A stretch of 49,273 bases of DNA, from contig CANREL010000009.1 of NCBI GenBank assembly GCA_947629655.1, forward strand, positions 1-49,273, written 5' to 3'. Both the position numbers and the translations under genes were made by a program. Source of the DNA: an uncultured Bacilli bacterium (GTDB lineage Bacteria > Bacillota_I > Bacilli_A > RF39 > UBA660). The notes beneath the pieces are model-generated. The model did not search any database. It was not told the DNA's origin and saw only the letters and a list, made by a program, of their open reading frames with translations. This document shows positions 1-8,510 of this stretch, piece by piece. Numbering within the stretch: the first letter of the stretch is position 1; every line of letters begins with the position of its first letter.

Positions 1-45
1 GCGCTGCAAAGCGTGCAGTTGCAGACAGCCTTATAGGCTTGGGAG

Positions 46-75
46 AAAATCTACCAGCTAAGCCGGTAGATTTTT
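46..75. terminator. Hairpin terminator, probably bidirectional
   Basis: A perfect 10-bp stem (AAAATCTACC at 46-55, GGTAGATTTT at 65-74) encloses a 9-nt loop that contains the stop codon of the pilus ATPase gene. A run of five T follows on the + strand and the stem itself gives four T on the - strand. It can end the minus-strand ATPase transcript and anything entering from the left edge. Confidence 0.6.
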
Positions 76-1815
76 ATCCATATCATTGACGACGTCTTGA
101 ATACTAGGACCTATGTCAGAATAGGCATCAATCAAGTCTAATATTTCACCATAGTCAAATTTATTATTTTTTAAATTTAAAACATTGTTCTGATTAGTAT
201 CAGGATCAACTAATCCAAAGTCACTCAAAAGAGTACTGTTATCGAAAGCATCAATTACTTCTAATTTACTCATTTCTTCTAATTCTTTTCTACGTTCTTC
301 TTCTTTAGCTCTTTCAATCTCTAGTAGACGTTGTCTTTCTTTTTCAACATCTTCGACCATGATCTTATTATCTTCTAAAAGGAAGAACTTAAGGAATTCT
401 GGATCACTTGGTTGAAGATTTTTATTAAAGGCATATCGGAATTGATCGACATCGATAATTGAATTATCAACTGTTGGTAATGTATCTTCATCATCTGATA
501 TATCGATGAGATCAAGTTCATCATCAAAGACACCATCGAAATTATTCCAATCGATTTCGTCTTCTTCTGAATCACTTTCAATTTCTTCATCGACATAACC
601 CATATCAGCTTTAATAGCATTTTCAAGATCGACATCGATATCAACTTCACGATAAATTTCTTGGAATGTAGTATATCCTAATAAGACTTTCTCTAAAGCA
701 TCTTGAAGTAGGGTAACTGTCTCACCAGCTCCATAAACTTCAGCACGCAACTCTTCTTTTTCGATTCGCTCATCAGCAATCAAATCACGTAAATGTTCAG
801 AAATGTACAATACTTCGTGAATAGCAATACGTCCTTTAAAACCTTGATGACATTCATCACATCCGACTGGTTCATAAACTTCTTTAACTTTTTTATGTAA
901 AACGCGGGCGAACATGTATCGCTCATATTTTGTCGTTGGACGTAATCTCTTACATTTATTACATAGAGTTCTTGCCAATCTTTGAGAGACGATACCTGTA
1001 ACTGAAGTAGCTAACATGTATCTTTGAACACCCATGTCGATTAGACGCTCGATTGTTGCAAGAGCATTATTAGTATGGATAGTAGATAGAACTAAGTGTC
1101 CAGTAATAGATGCACGAACGGCAATTTGGGCTGTCTCTTCATCACGCATTTCTCCAATTAGAATAATGTTTGGGTCTTGACGAAGAATAGATCTCAAAGC
1201 CGCTGCAAAAGTCATTCCAATCTCACTATTAACTTGAACTTGGTTGACACCTTCAATGTTCATCTCTATCGGATCTTCAACGGTTATAATGTTAGTATCT
1301 TCTTTGTTCAAAGCTTGTAACATTGAATAAGTGGTAGTAGATTTACCAGTACCAGTAGCACCAGTAACAAGAATAATTCCACTTGGAACAGATAACATTT
1401 TTTGAATTTTTTTATAGTTTTTAGGAGAGAAACCTAATTCATCAATTCCGTCTAAACCTTTTTGAAAGTCTAGGATACGGATAACGCATTTTTCTCCTTC
1501 ATTAGTTGGAAGAACAGAAACACGCATGTCCAAATCTCTTCCGCCAATGCGTCCTTTAATAGCACCATCTTGAGGAAGACGCGTCTCTGTTATGTTCATT
1601 GATGCGACAAGTTTAATTCTTGTAATCAAATTTCTTTCATATATTTTAGGAACGACAGAGTGGTTATGTAATGAACCATCTATTCTTATCCTAATCATCA
1701 GTGCATCTTCTAAGGGGTCAAAGTGAATATCACTTGCCCTATGTTGAGCAGCATATAAAATTATCTGATTGACAATATCAACTATCGGTACTTTCACGAA
1801 ATCATATTCTACCAT
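58..1815 (-). CDS. pilB: Type IV pilus / type II secretion assembly ATPase (PilB/GspE family) with acidic C-terminal tail
   Basis: This is the cytoplasmic hexameric ATPase that powers pilin polymerisation. All family motifs are visible: Walker A GATGTGKST (152-160), the Asp box VEDPIE (179-184), Walker B ILIGEMRD (218-225), the His box ending STIHTNN (244-250), and a zinc-binding tetracysteine (C285, C288, C319, C322). The protein starts directly at the N2 domain, so the usual N-terminal MshEN-type domain is absent. After about residue 390 it carries an extra ~195 residues that are very rich in Asp and Glu, with a charged helical stretch, which I do not recognise. The ATG has AAAGGGG nine bases upstream and a good promoter. 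It is divergent from two prepilin genes. No platform protein (PilC/GspF) or prepilin peptidase lies in the window. Membership of the family is clear; pilus rather than secretion role is inferred from the neighbours. Confidence 0.93.
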   Translation of the reverse strand: MVEYDFVKVPIVDIVNQIILYAAQHRASDIHFDPLEDALMIRIRIDGSLHNHSVVPKIYERNLITRIKLVASMNITETRLPQDGAIKGRIGGRDLDMRVSVLPTNEGEKCVIRILDFQKGLDGIDELGFSPKNYKKIQKMLSVPSGIILVTGATGTGKSTTTYSMLQALNKEDTNIITVEDPIEMNIEGVNQVQVNSEIGMTFAAALRSILRQDPNIILIGEMRDEETAQIAVRASITGHLVLSTIHTNNALATIERLIDMGVQRYMLATSVTGIVSQRLARTLCNKCKRLRPTTKYERYMFARVLHKKVKEVYEPVGCDECHQGFKGRIAIHEVLYISEHLRDLIADERIEKEELRAEVYGAGETVTLLQDALEKVLLGYTTFQEIYREVDIDVDLENAIKADMGYVDEEIESDSEEDEIDWNNFDGVFDDELDLIDISDDEDTLPTVDNSIIDVDQFRYAFNKNLQPSDPEFLKFFLLEDNKIMVEDVEKERQRLLEIERAKEEERRKELEEMSKLEVIDAFDNSTLLSDFGLVDPDTNQNNVLNLKNNKFDYGEILDLIDAYSDIGPSIQDVVNDMDKNLPA

Positions 1816-1863
1816 ATTTTTTTGCCCCTTTTTAAACTTCCGTCTAGTATTTTACTCTAATTT

Positions 1864-1892
1864 ATTATATAATACTTTTGTAATATAATCAA
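1864..1892 (-). promoter_or_regulatory. Sigma-A-type promoter of the pilus ATPase gene
   Basis: On the minus strand TTGATT (1892-1887) is followed after exactly 17 bases by TATAAT (1869-1864), about 50 bases upstream of the ATPase start. The plus strand of the same interval has two TATAAT boxes (1868-1873, 1884-1889) but no convincing -35, so the pilin promoter is less certain. Confidence 0.6.
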
Positions 1893-1912
1893 TAAAGGTA
1901 AGTGATTTTTTT

Positions 1913-2443
1913 ATGAAAAAAAGTAATGAAAAGGGATTCCTTCTAGCAGAAGCTATAGTTGTCGGTGTTTTTGTTCTATCTCTTTTTACATTTTTATTTG
2001 TAAATGTTGTTCCTTTAGTCGGAAGATATGAATCAGAAGAAAAGTATGATGACATCGAAAGTGTCTATAATGCTAATTTGATCAGAACTATGATAATGGA
2101 AGATGACAATTTAGCAAGTGTCATCAAATTGGGAAGTAAGCCTTATTTGAAATATAGTCCAAGTGCTTTGTGTAATGCTTTGAAAAAGAAAAATTATTGT
2201 ACAGCACTATTGGGAGAAAGTTTTTTAAATGTTAAAAATGTCTATGTCACATGGTATCGAACGAGTAATATTAAAAATAGTGCTAAAACGAGTGCCGATT
2301 TTGATCGTGCTAGTCGTGATTACATCGACAGTATTGATGGTTTCACCCAACCAGCTGGAACTACTTATGCTAAGTTTCATCGCTTGATTATATATTATAA
2401 TGATGGCCGTTTCGCCAATGTTGAGATCAAAGTTAGTGAGTAG
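1913..2443 (+). CDS. Type IV prepilin-like protein
   Basis: A 176-residue protein with a class III prepilin signal. A short basic leader (MKKSNEK) ends in Gly8, followed by FLLAEA, so the mature protein would have Phe at +1 and Glu at +5, and then a ~20-residue hydrophobic helix. The remainder is a soluble domain with a Cys pair region and no fold I can name. A prepilin peptidase would be expected to process it at the membrane before assembly into a pilus or pseudopilus. It is divergent from the assembly ATPase and nine bases upstream of a second prepilin, so the two are probably co-transcribed. The start follows AAAGGTAAGTG. A minor pilin or pseudopilin role is inferred. Confidence 0.75.
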   Translation: MKKSNEKGFLLAEAIVVGVFVLSLFTFLFVNVVPLVGRYESEEKYDDIESVYNANLIRTMIMEDDNLASVIKLGSKPYLKYSPSALCNALKKKNYCTALLGESFLNVKNVYVTWYRTSNIKNSAKTSADFDRASRDYIDSIDGFTQPAGTTYAKFHRLIIYYNDGRFANVEIKVSE

Positions 2444-2452
2444 GAGGTAAAT

Positions 2453-3673
2453 ATGAAAAAGTTAAATAATAAAGGTATGACTATTATTGAATTGACATTA
2501 AGCTTTATATTTGTTTTCACTCTAGCTTTCTCAATGTATCAATTGCTATTTAATTATCGTGTAAAACAAAATGAAGAATCAATCAAAGCTCAGATGTTAG
2601 ATTATAAGAATCAAGTTACTTTAGCAATTCAAAATGACATCAGTGAAAAGAGTTTGAAATCGATTGATTACTGTACTAATGGAGGTAAAGTTGTCGATCG
2701 TTGTCTAATTCTATACTTTAATGATGGTACGACTAAGCAGTTAGCTGTTGAAAAAGGAACCAAAGAGTATGATGGTGATGAATATGAGATCGATTACATA
2801 ACTTATGGTGGTATCATTTATGAATCAGCTGATGCTCTTCTTTTAGAGTATCGTCCTAATTACATGCTGTATCACACGTATGAAACTAATAATCTTGAAG
2901 ATGATAACGTGACGATTTATCGTATTTCAATTCCCATTTATCACAATGATTTGGAAGGTAATTACGGAATCGAAATAGTTGCTATTGGTTATGATTACAA
3001 TTATGAAGAAACGAGTGAGGTCGTAACTGGTGGAACTGTCCAAACCCCATCTTCCAGTTTGGAGACAGCTGAAGGAAGAACATATAATGGTTATGTGACA
3101 ACGACTAATCAAACTATTAATGCCGATAGTAATAACTTATCAGTCGTAGCCCGTGTTAAATTTAGTAAAGTTAGTAGCTTTCAACAGTTCTTTGGCAATT
3201 GGCAATTAGGTGGTAGTGGTCTATCTCTAAGTTCTAAAACTAGTACTTCAAATAATAAAGCTTGTTTTGGAGCTCAAGTTTCTAATTCCAATGATTACTC
3301 TAGTGAGTATGCTGAAGTTTGTAGTAGTAATACTTTGACGACTGGCCGCTTTTATACTATTGTTGGAACGTTTGACAGCAGTGCTAAAGTTATGAAGATT
3401 TATGTCGATGGTGTTGAAAGGGGTAGTAAGAGTCTTGCTGCTAATTCAAAAATTGATCGTTCACAACTAGCTTTTGCCATCGGTGGTAATCCAGGATATG
3501 TAAACAATAGCAATTTGTTTTATGGGACGATTTCTCATGCCATTGTCTATAATCGAACTCTTCCATCTAGTACTATTAGCAGTTGCCTAGCGAGTGGTGT
3601 TAACACTTCCTGCATAACGAGTAGTGGTATTCCTGATAGTAGTAGATTAATTTATGAAAATTTAACTAAATGA
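2453..3673 (+). CDS. Prepilin-like protein fused to a LamG / concanavalin A-like domain
   Basis: The N-terminus (MKKLNNKG, then MTIIEL and a hydrophobic helix) is a class III prepilin signal with Glu at mature position 5. At 406 residues it is much longer than a normal pilin. Residues ~205-400 look like a Laminin_G_3 / concanavalin A-like lectin domain: alternating beta strands, an FFGNWQ-type segment, and the typical GTFDSSAKVMKIYVDGV run followed by an AIGGNPGY stretch and an AIVYNRTL end strand. LamG domains often bind sugars or matrix proteins, so this may be a tip adhesin of the pilus. An AGGAGG site precedes the ATG and the gene sits nine bases after another prepilin. The prepilin signal is clear; LamG is assigned by eye. 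Confidence 0.75.
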   Translation: MKKLNNKGMTIIELTLSFIFVFTLAFSMYQLLFNYRVKQNEESIKAQMLDYKNQVTLAIQNDISEKSLKSIDYCTNGGKVVDRCLILYFNDGTTKQLAVEKGTKEYDGDEYEIDYITYGGIIYESADALLLEYRPNYMLYHTYETNNLEDDNVTIYRISIPIYHNDLEGNYGIEIVAIGYDYNYEETSEVVTGGTVQTPSSSLETAEGRTYNGYVTTTNQTINADSNNLSVVARVKFSKVSSFQQFFGNWQLGGSGLSLSSKTSTSNNKACFGAQVSNSNDYSSEYAEVCSSNTLTTGRFYTIVGTFDSSAKVMKIYVDGVERGSKSLAANSKIDRSQLAFAIGGNPGYVNNSNLFYGTISHAIVYNRTLPSSTISSCLASGVNTSCITSSGIPDSSRLIYENLTK

Positions 3674-4631
3674 TAAAAATATTAAATAGAATAGATACAA
3701 GAATTACAGATATGATTGCGTGAATGATGCGCGCAATTAAGAAATTCTTGTATTTTATTTTGCTGCCATTTATGATACTTCCAACCTGCATGTGAACGCT
3801 AAATCCCCCAAAAGATAAGAAAAACGTGATGAACATTGTCTTTGTTAGTAGTGAGAGATTACTGCTAGCTGCATATTTTACCCCTTGCGTCATTTCCAAA
3901 ATTCCTTTAATTAGTATCATCGTCTTTTCATCAAATAAAAATAGACGATTGATACAATTAGTAAATATTAAGAAAATGATGATAATGCCCAATAATAATA
4001 TGAGTACATCAATACTACTATAGATCGCGTCACTTAATATCTTAATGAAATTCTTATCATTATTTATTCTCTTTTTATTCATGTCATTAATCGCTTTTCT
4101 AAATGATATCTTATTAATTGATTGCTTCTTTTTCTTTCTAAAGACTATCCCAATTATGAAATTTCCTAAAAAATGGGCACTTAAGATGATCATTCCTAAG
4201 GTTTTATTCTTTAAAAGGACCATTCCAATTGTTCCCATGATGAATAAAGGATTAGAAAAATGTGTAAACATTATTAAAAAGTTGGCTTCATCAACACTTA
4301 TACTTCCATTATCTAATAGTTGCCTCGTATATTTTGGTCCACTGGGAAAACCAGATACTAAGCTGCCTAAAAGCGGAAAACTACATTCGCCCGATAATCC
4401 AAAAACAGTCATGACATTTTTAAATATTTCACTTAAAAACTCGATAAACCCATAATTTACTAAGAGATCTGATAAAACGAAAAAGGGAAATAATGAAGGA
4501 AAGACATTATAGGCCCAAATATTTACTCCAAATAAAACACTATCAATTGTCTCTTTGGGATACCCAAGAATTGATAGTAAGATGAGAACTAAAAAAAGGA
4601 TGATTGTAATACTTTTTAATTTTGTTTTCAT
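3666..4631 (-). CDS. ylbJ: Sporulation integral membrane protein YlbJ (nucleoside-recognition Gate domain)
   Basis: A 321-residue, very hydrophobic protein with about eight membrane helices. Conserved family segments are visible: VFPSLFPFFVLSDLL near residue 45, a GSLVSGFPSGPKY loop near residue 95, FTHFSNPLF near residue 122, and a late SFGGFSVHMQ segment. These match the YlbJ/SpoVV group of Gate-domain proteins, known in Bacillus to act in dipicolinate passage during spore formation. It is shorter than the Bacillus protein (about 400 residues). It diverges from ylbL with a 35-base gap, keeping the ylb neighbourhood of Bacillus. The minus-strand site AAGGTGGT precedes the ATG. Its 3' end overlaps the end of the LamG-pilin gene by 8 bases. 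Confidence 0.85.
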   Translation of the reverse strand: MKTKLKSITIILFLVLILLSILGYPKETIDSVLFGVNIWAYNVFPSLFPFFVLSDLLVNYGFIEFLSEIFKNVMTVFGLSGECSFPLLGSLVSGFPSGPKYTRQLLDNGSISVDEANFLIMFTHFSNPLFIMGTIGMVLLKNKTLGMIILSAHFLGNFIIGIVFRKKKKQSINKISFRKAINDMNKKRINNDKNFIKILSDAIYSSIDVLILLLGIIIIFLIFTNCINRLFLFDEKTMILIKGILEMTQGVKYAASSNLSLLTKTMFITFFLSFGGFSVHMQVGSIINGSKIKYKNFLIARIIHAIISVILVSILFNIFII

Positions 4632-4675
4632 AAATGACCACCTTTTTGGTATAATTGTTTTAGGATGTGATAATT

Positions 4676-5719
4676 GTGCTTAAGAAAGTATATGAAAATA
4701 TTAAAGGATATATAAAAGAAAATCATCGTGAGTTGATATTAATATTGAGTTTTTATGTCGCAATGACTTATCCTCTTCCTTATTTCATCTTGGTATCAGG
4801 TGGGACAATTGACGTGAGTGATCGTGTCGAAATTGAGAATTCATATGAACAAAAAGGAAGTTTTAACTTAGCTTATGTCAATGAACTTCGTGGAACCTTA
4901 CCAACAGTTCTATTGAGTTATGTCATTCCTAACTGGACTTTATATGAAGAGTCAGACTATGTCATTGATGAGACGGAAGACGTCCATGACATCGCTGAAC
5001 GCGATCGCTTATCACTGATTGAATCACAACAGAATTCCGCTAAAGTTGCTTATCTTGCTGCTAAAAAAGATTTCACCATCAAAGAGAGTGGTTACTATGT
5101 CTTCTACATTTATGATTTCGTTAAGGAATATTCTGATTTACGCGTTGGTGATAGACTATTATCCTATGACGGAAACCAAATTTCTGACATTGAGAAATAT
5201 CGTGAATACATAAATACTAAAAATGTTGATGACGAGATAGAACTTGTTTATAAAAGAGGCGATAAAGAGAAAAAGACGAAGTTAAGAGTTTATGAAGAAG
5301 ATGGTTCTAAATACACAGGAATAATGATAACGACCATTTATGATTATGTCACGACACCCCCAATAAAGTTTAACTTTAGTAAAAATGAGAGTGGATCGAG
5401 TGGTGGATTAACGCTTGCTCTTGCCATTTATAACAAATTGACAGCTACTGACATAACGCGTGGTTTAAAAATAGTCGGAACAGGAACGATTGAACAAGAT
5501 GGTACCGTTGGTGAAATTGGTGGTGTTGAATACAAATTGAAAGGCGCTGTCAAATCTAAAGCTGATGTCTTCATCGTCCCAACTGGTGACAATTATAAAG
5601 AAGCTAAAAAACTAAAAGAAAAATATAATTATAAAATTGATTTAATCGAAGCGACAACTTTTGAAGAAACTTTAGTAAAACTCGATAATTATACTAAAAA
5701 TCATCAAAAGTCCAATTGA
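4676..5719 (+). CDS. ylbL: YlbL-like membrane-anchored PDZ / Lon-type serine protease
   Basis: An N-terminal membrane helix (about residues 22-44, counted from the upstream GTG) is followed by an extracellular region, a PDZ domain (about 150-205, LRVGDRLLSYDG) and a Lon-type proteolytic domain. In the latter the Ser245 motif SGSSGGL and Lys290 in GGVEYKLKGA form the expected Ser-Lys dyad. YlbL of Bacillus subtilis is a membrane protease linked to release from DNA-damage arrest. I place the start at GTG 4676, because a TATAAT at 4650-4655 would start transcription near 4662, leaving AGGA at 4662-4665 as the ribosome site. The in-frame GTG at 4667 would have none. The gene is divergent from ylbJ and followed by a small hairpin. 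Confidence 0.88.
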   Translation: MLKKVYENIKGYIKENHRELILILSFYVAMTYPLPYFILVSGGTIDVSDRVEIENSYEQKGSFNLAYVNELRGTLPTVLLSYVIPNWTLYEESDYVIDETEDVHDIAERDRLSLIESQQNSAKVAYLAAKKDFTIKESGYYVFYIYDFVKEYSDLRVGDRLLSYDGNQISDIEKYREYINTKNVDDEIELVYKRGDKEKKTKLRVYEEDGSKYTGIMITTIYDYVTTPPIKFNFSKNESGSSGGLTLALAIYNKLTATDITRGLKIVGTGTIEQDGTVGEIGGVEYKLKGAVKSKADVFIVPTGDNYKEAKKLKEKYNYKIDLIEATTFEETLVKLDNYTKNHQKSN

Positions 5720-5735
5720 TTTGGATTTTTTCTTT
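5709..5735 (+). terminator. Weak intrinsic terminator after ylbL
   Basis: TCCAA (5711-5715) pairs with TTGGA (5721-5725), with two further flanking pairs, and is followed by a T-rich tail. The ylbL stop codon sits in the loop. Confidence 0.5.
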
Positions 5736-5812
5736 TGAATAGATATTTTCTTGTCGAATAAAAACAATTCTATAAATTTATTAACCTTAATATTATTTTC
5801 TAGGAGGCTATT

Positions 5813-8449
5813 ATGAATAGAAAAAATATTAGGGGATTAACTGAACAAGAAGTACTAAAAAATCGTGAAAAATATGGATCAAATGACATTACTAGTAATA
5901 CTAATAATACCTTTATGAGTTTATTGATAAATGCCTTGAAAGATCCGATTATTAAAATACTTTTAATTGCTTTAGGGATAAAAATAATCTTTTTATTTAA
6001 AGATTTTGACTGGTATGAGACCGTTGGTATAATGCTAGCTATTTTTATCGCGACAACTATTTCGACACTATCGGAGTATGGCAGTGAAAAAGCTTTTGCT
6101 AAAATCCAAGAAGAAGCGAGTAAGATCAAATGTCGTGTCATTCGAAATTATAAGACCATTGAAATAAAGATAGATGAAGTAGTAGTCGATGATATCGTCT
6201 TATTATCGTCAGGCGATAAAGTTCCCGCGGATGGCATTATTTTACATGGCGAAGTTAGTGTTGATGAGTCAAGTTTAAATGGTGAATCAAAAGAGATATA
6301 TAAAGAGGAAATGTCTAATTTAAACAATGTACCAACTGAAAAGAATAAATTGTATCGCGGTACGACTATTTATTCTAAAGAAGCCATTATGAAAGTTGTC
6401 AGTGTTGGTGAAAAGACTATCTATGGCAGTTTAGCTAAAGAATTACAAGAAGCAAAACCAGAAAGTCCTCTCAAAATTCGTTTGACGAAATTGGCCTCTA
6501 TCATTAGTAAAATTGGTTATATTGCTTCTTTCTTAGTATCTTTTTCTTATCTCTTTTCCGTAATTGTTCTAAATAATAATTTTAATATTGATGCCATAAT
6601 TTTGACATTGCAAGATTTTCCAACACTGATTAATCATTTGCTGTATGCTTTGACACTAAGTGTTACTATTATCGTCGTTGCTGTTCCAGAAGGTCTTCCC
6701 ATGATGATCACTTTAGTTTTGTCATCAAATATGAAACGCATGTTAAAAAATAATGTTTTAGTGCGCAAATTGACAGGAATCGAAACCGCTGGCAGTATTA
6801 ATATTCTTTTTACGGATAAAACAGGAACGCTCACTTATGGCAATTTAGAAGTTACTAGTTTTATTAATGGTGATTTAAAAGAATATAAGACCATTGCTGA
6901 TTTCTCTAATAACAAATACCTAGATATTGTCAAAAAATCAATTATTTATAATAATTCATCTACTTATGATCGTGAAAGAGATGAAATAATTGGTGGTAAT
7001 GCTACTGATAAGAGCTTGATCAAATTTGTCAAAGAAGAAAAAAAGAGTGATATCAAGATTGAAAAAAGTATTCCTTTCGATAGTAAGAATAAATATTCTT
7101 TGACTAGAATATGTGAAAATAATAAAAAGATTAATCTCATCAAAGGTGCACCAGAGAAATTGTTAGATAGATGTGATTATTACTTTGATGCTTTAGGTAA
7201 TAGAGTTAAATTTAATAATCGTCTAAAGATTGAAAATGAGATTAATAAAGCTACTAAAAAAGGGATTAGAGTATTATTATTAGGTGTTAATGAGAGTGAA
7301 TTTTTAGAAAAAATTGAGAGTTTGACACTAGTTGGCATTGTTTTTATCAAAGATGAAGTGCGAAAAGAGACCAAAGAGGGAATTGAACTAGTAAGAGGTG
7401 CGCACATTCAAACGGTAATGATAACTGGTGATAATAGAGAAACAGCTCTATCGATTGCTAAAGAGATAAATTTAATTGATAAAGAAACCGATTTAGTATT
7501 GACTAGTAGTGAATTATCACAAATGACTGATGAAGAAGTAAGAGAAATATTGCCTCGCTTAAGAGTAGTAGCGCGCAGCCTACCGAGTGATAAGAGTCGC
7601 TTAGTCAAAATTGCTCAGAGTATGAATCTCGTCGTCGGCATGACTGGTGATGGGGTGAATGATGCACCGGCCTTAAAAAAAGCTGATGTCGGGTTTGCCA
7701 TGGGAAGTGGTACTGAAGTTTCAAAAGAAGCAAGTGACGTCGTCATATTAGATGACAATTTTTTATCGATATCCAAAGCCATTCTCTTTGGAAGAACTAT
7801 TTTTAAAAGTATTAGAAAATTCATCATCGTCCAACTGACTATCAATATGTGTGCCATATCATTATCAATCATTGGACCTTTCATCGGTATCGAAACTCCC
7901 GTGACCGTCATTCAAATGCTTTGGGTAAATATGGTCATGGATACTTTAGCTGGTCTTGCTTTTGCCTATGAACCACCAATTGTCGAATACATGAAAGAAC
8001 TTCCCAAAAAGAAAGATGAATCGATAATTAATCCTTACATGATATCAGAAATTCTCTTTACAGGAATTTATTCCGCTATTCTTTGTCTTTGTTTCTTAAA
8101 ACTGCCCTTAATTAGAAATTTATTTAGAAAAAGTATTGATGATATCTATTTGATGACTGCCTTCTTTGGCCTTTTCATATTCATTGATATTTTTAACAGT
8201 TTAAACGCAAGAACTAGTCGCTTAAATTTATTAGCTAATATCACTCAAAACAAAGTCTTCATCATCATCATGTTTTTCATAACGACCGTTCAAATCATTT
8301 TGATCTATTATGGCGGTAGTCTTTTCAGAACGAGTGGTCTAACTTTAAAAGAATTTTTAATCATGTTATTCTTCGCTAGTACAGTCATACCCGTTGATTT
8401 TCTACGCAAATTTTTATATAAGCAAAAAAATCCTAAAATGGGAGTTTAA
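5813..8449 (+). CDS. P-type Ca2+-transporting ATPase (P2B-like)
   Basis: An 878-residue P2-type cation pump that exports Ca2+ across the cell membrane using ATP. Visible parts are the N-terminal cation-ATPase segment, an actuator loop with SLNGES (154-159), the TM4 ion-site motif VPEGLP (291-296), the phosphorylated Asp335 in DKTGTLT, the hinge TGDGVND (611-617), and the TM6 segment NMVMDTLAGLAFAYEPP. The last matches plasma-membrane-type Ca2+ pumps, with the conserved Asn and Asp of the binding site. One oddity is that the actuator motif is NGES instead of the near-universal TGES; the catalytic Glu is kept. TAGGAGG precedes the ATG. It seems to be transcribed alone. Ca2+ rather than another cation is inferred from PEGL and the NxxxD motif. 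Confidence 0.9.
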   Translation: MNRKNIRGLTEQEVLKNREKYGSNDITSNTNNTFMSLLINALKDPIIKILLIALGIKIIFLFKDFDWYETVGIMLAIFIATTISTLSEYGSEKAFAKIQEEASKIKCRVIRNYKTIEIKIDEVVVDDIVLLSSGDKVPADGIILHGEVSVDESSLNGESKEIYKEEMSNLNNVPTEKNKLYRGTTIYSKEAIMKVVSVGEKTIYGSLAKELQEAKPESPLKIRLTKLASIISKIGYIASFLVSFSYLFSVIVLNNNFNIDAIILTLQDFPTLINHLLYALTLSVTIIVVAVPEGLPMMITLVLSSNMKRMLKNNVLVRKLTGIETAGSINILFTDKTGTLTYGNLEVTSFINGDLKEYKTIADFSNNKYLDIVKKSIIYNNSSTYDRERDEIIGGNATDKSLIKFVKEEKKSDIKIEKSIPFDSKNKYSLTRICENNKKINLIKGAPEKLLDRCDYYFDALGNRVKFNNRLKIENEINKATKKGIRVLLLGVNESEFLEKIESLTLVGIVFIKDEVRKETKEGIELVRGAHIQTVMITGDNRETALSIAKEINLIDKETDLVLTSSELSQMTDEEVREILPRLRVVARSLPSDKSRLVKIAQSMNLVVGMTGDGVNDAPALKKADVGFAMGSGTEVSKEASDVVILDDNFLSISKAILFGRTIFKSIRKFIIVQLTINMCAISLSIIGPFIGIETPVTVIQMLWVNMVMDTLAGLAFAYEPPIVEYMKELPKKKDESIINPYMISEILFTGIYSAILCLCFLKLPLIRNLFRKSIDDIYLMTAFFGLFIFIDIFNSLNARTSRLNLLANITQNKVFIIIMFFITTVQIILIYYGGSLFRTSGLTLKEFLIMLFFASTVIPVDFLRKFLYKQKNPKMGV

Positions 8450-8482
8450 AGTAAAAAAATAAATGTCTTTTTCCATTTAAAG

Positions 8483-8491
8483 TGATATAAT
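8483..8491 (+). promoter_or_regulatory. Extended -10 promoter of mutS
   Basis: TGaTATAAT forms an extended -10 box with no clear -35. A transcript start near 8498 would exclude the ATG at 8499 and support the mutS start at 8511. Confidence 0.5.
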
Positions 8492-8510
8492 AATTGACAT
8501 GGTGGTAAAT

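Noticed and set aside
3..89. Open frame on the + strand at the left edge, possible protein C-terminus
   Set aside because: Only 28 codons are visible, codon use differs from the rest, and it overlaps a terminator and the end of the ATPase gene. It may be RNA instead.
4045..4455. Long + strand frame opposite ylbJ
   Set aside because: It is a shadow of ylbJ: no ribosome site, biased composition, and the opposite strand has a clear family match.
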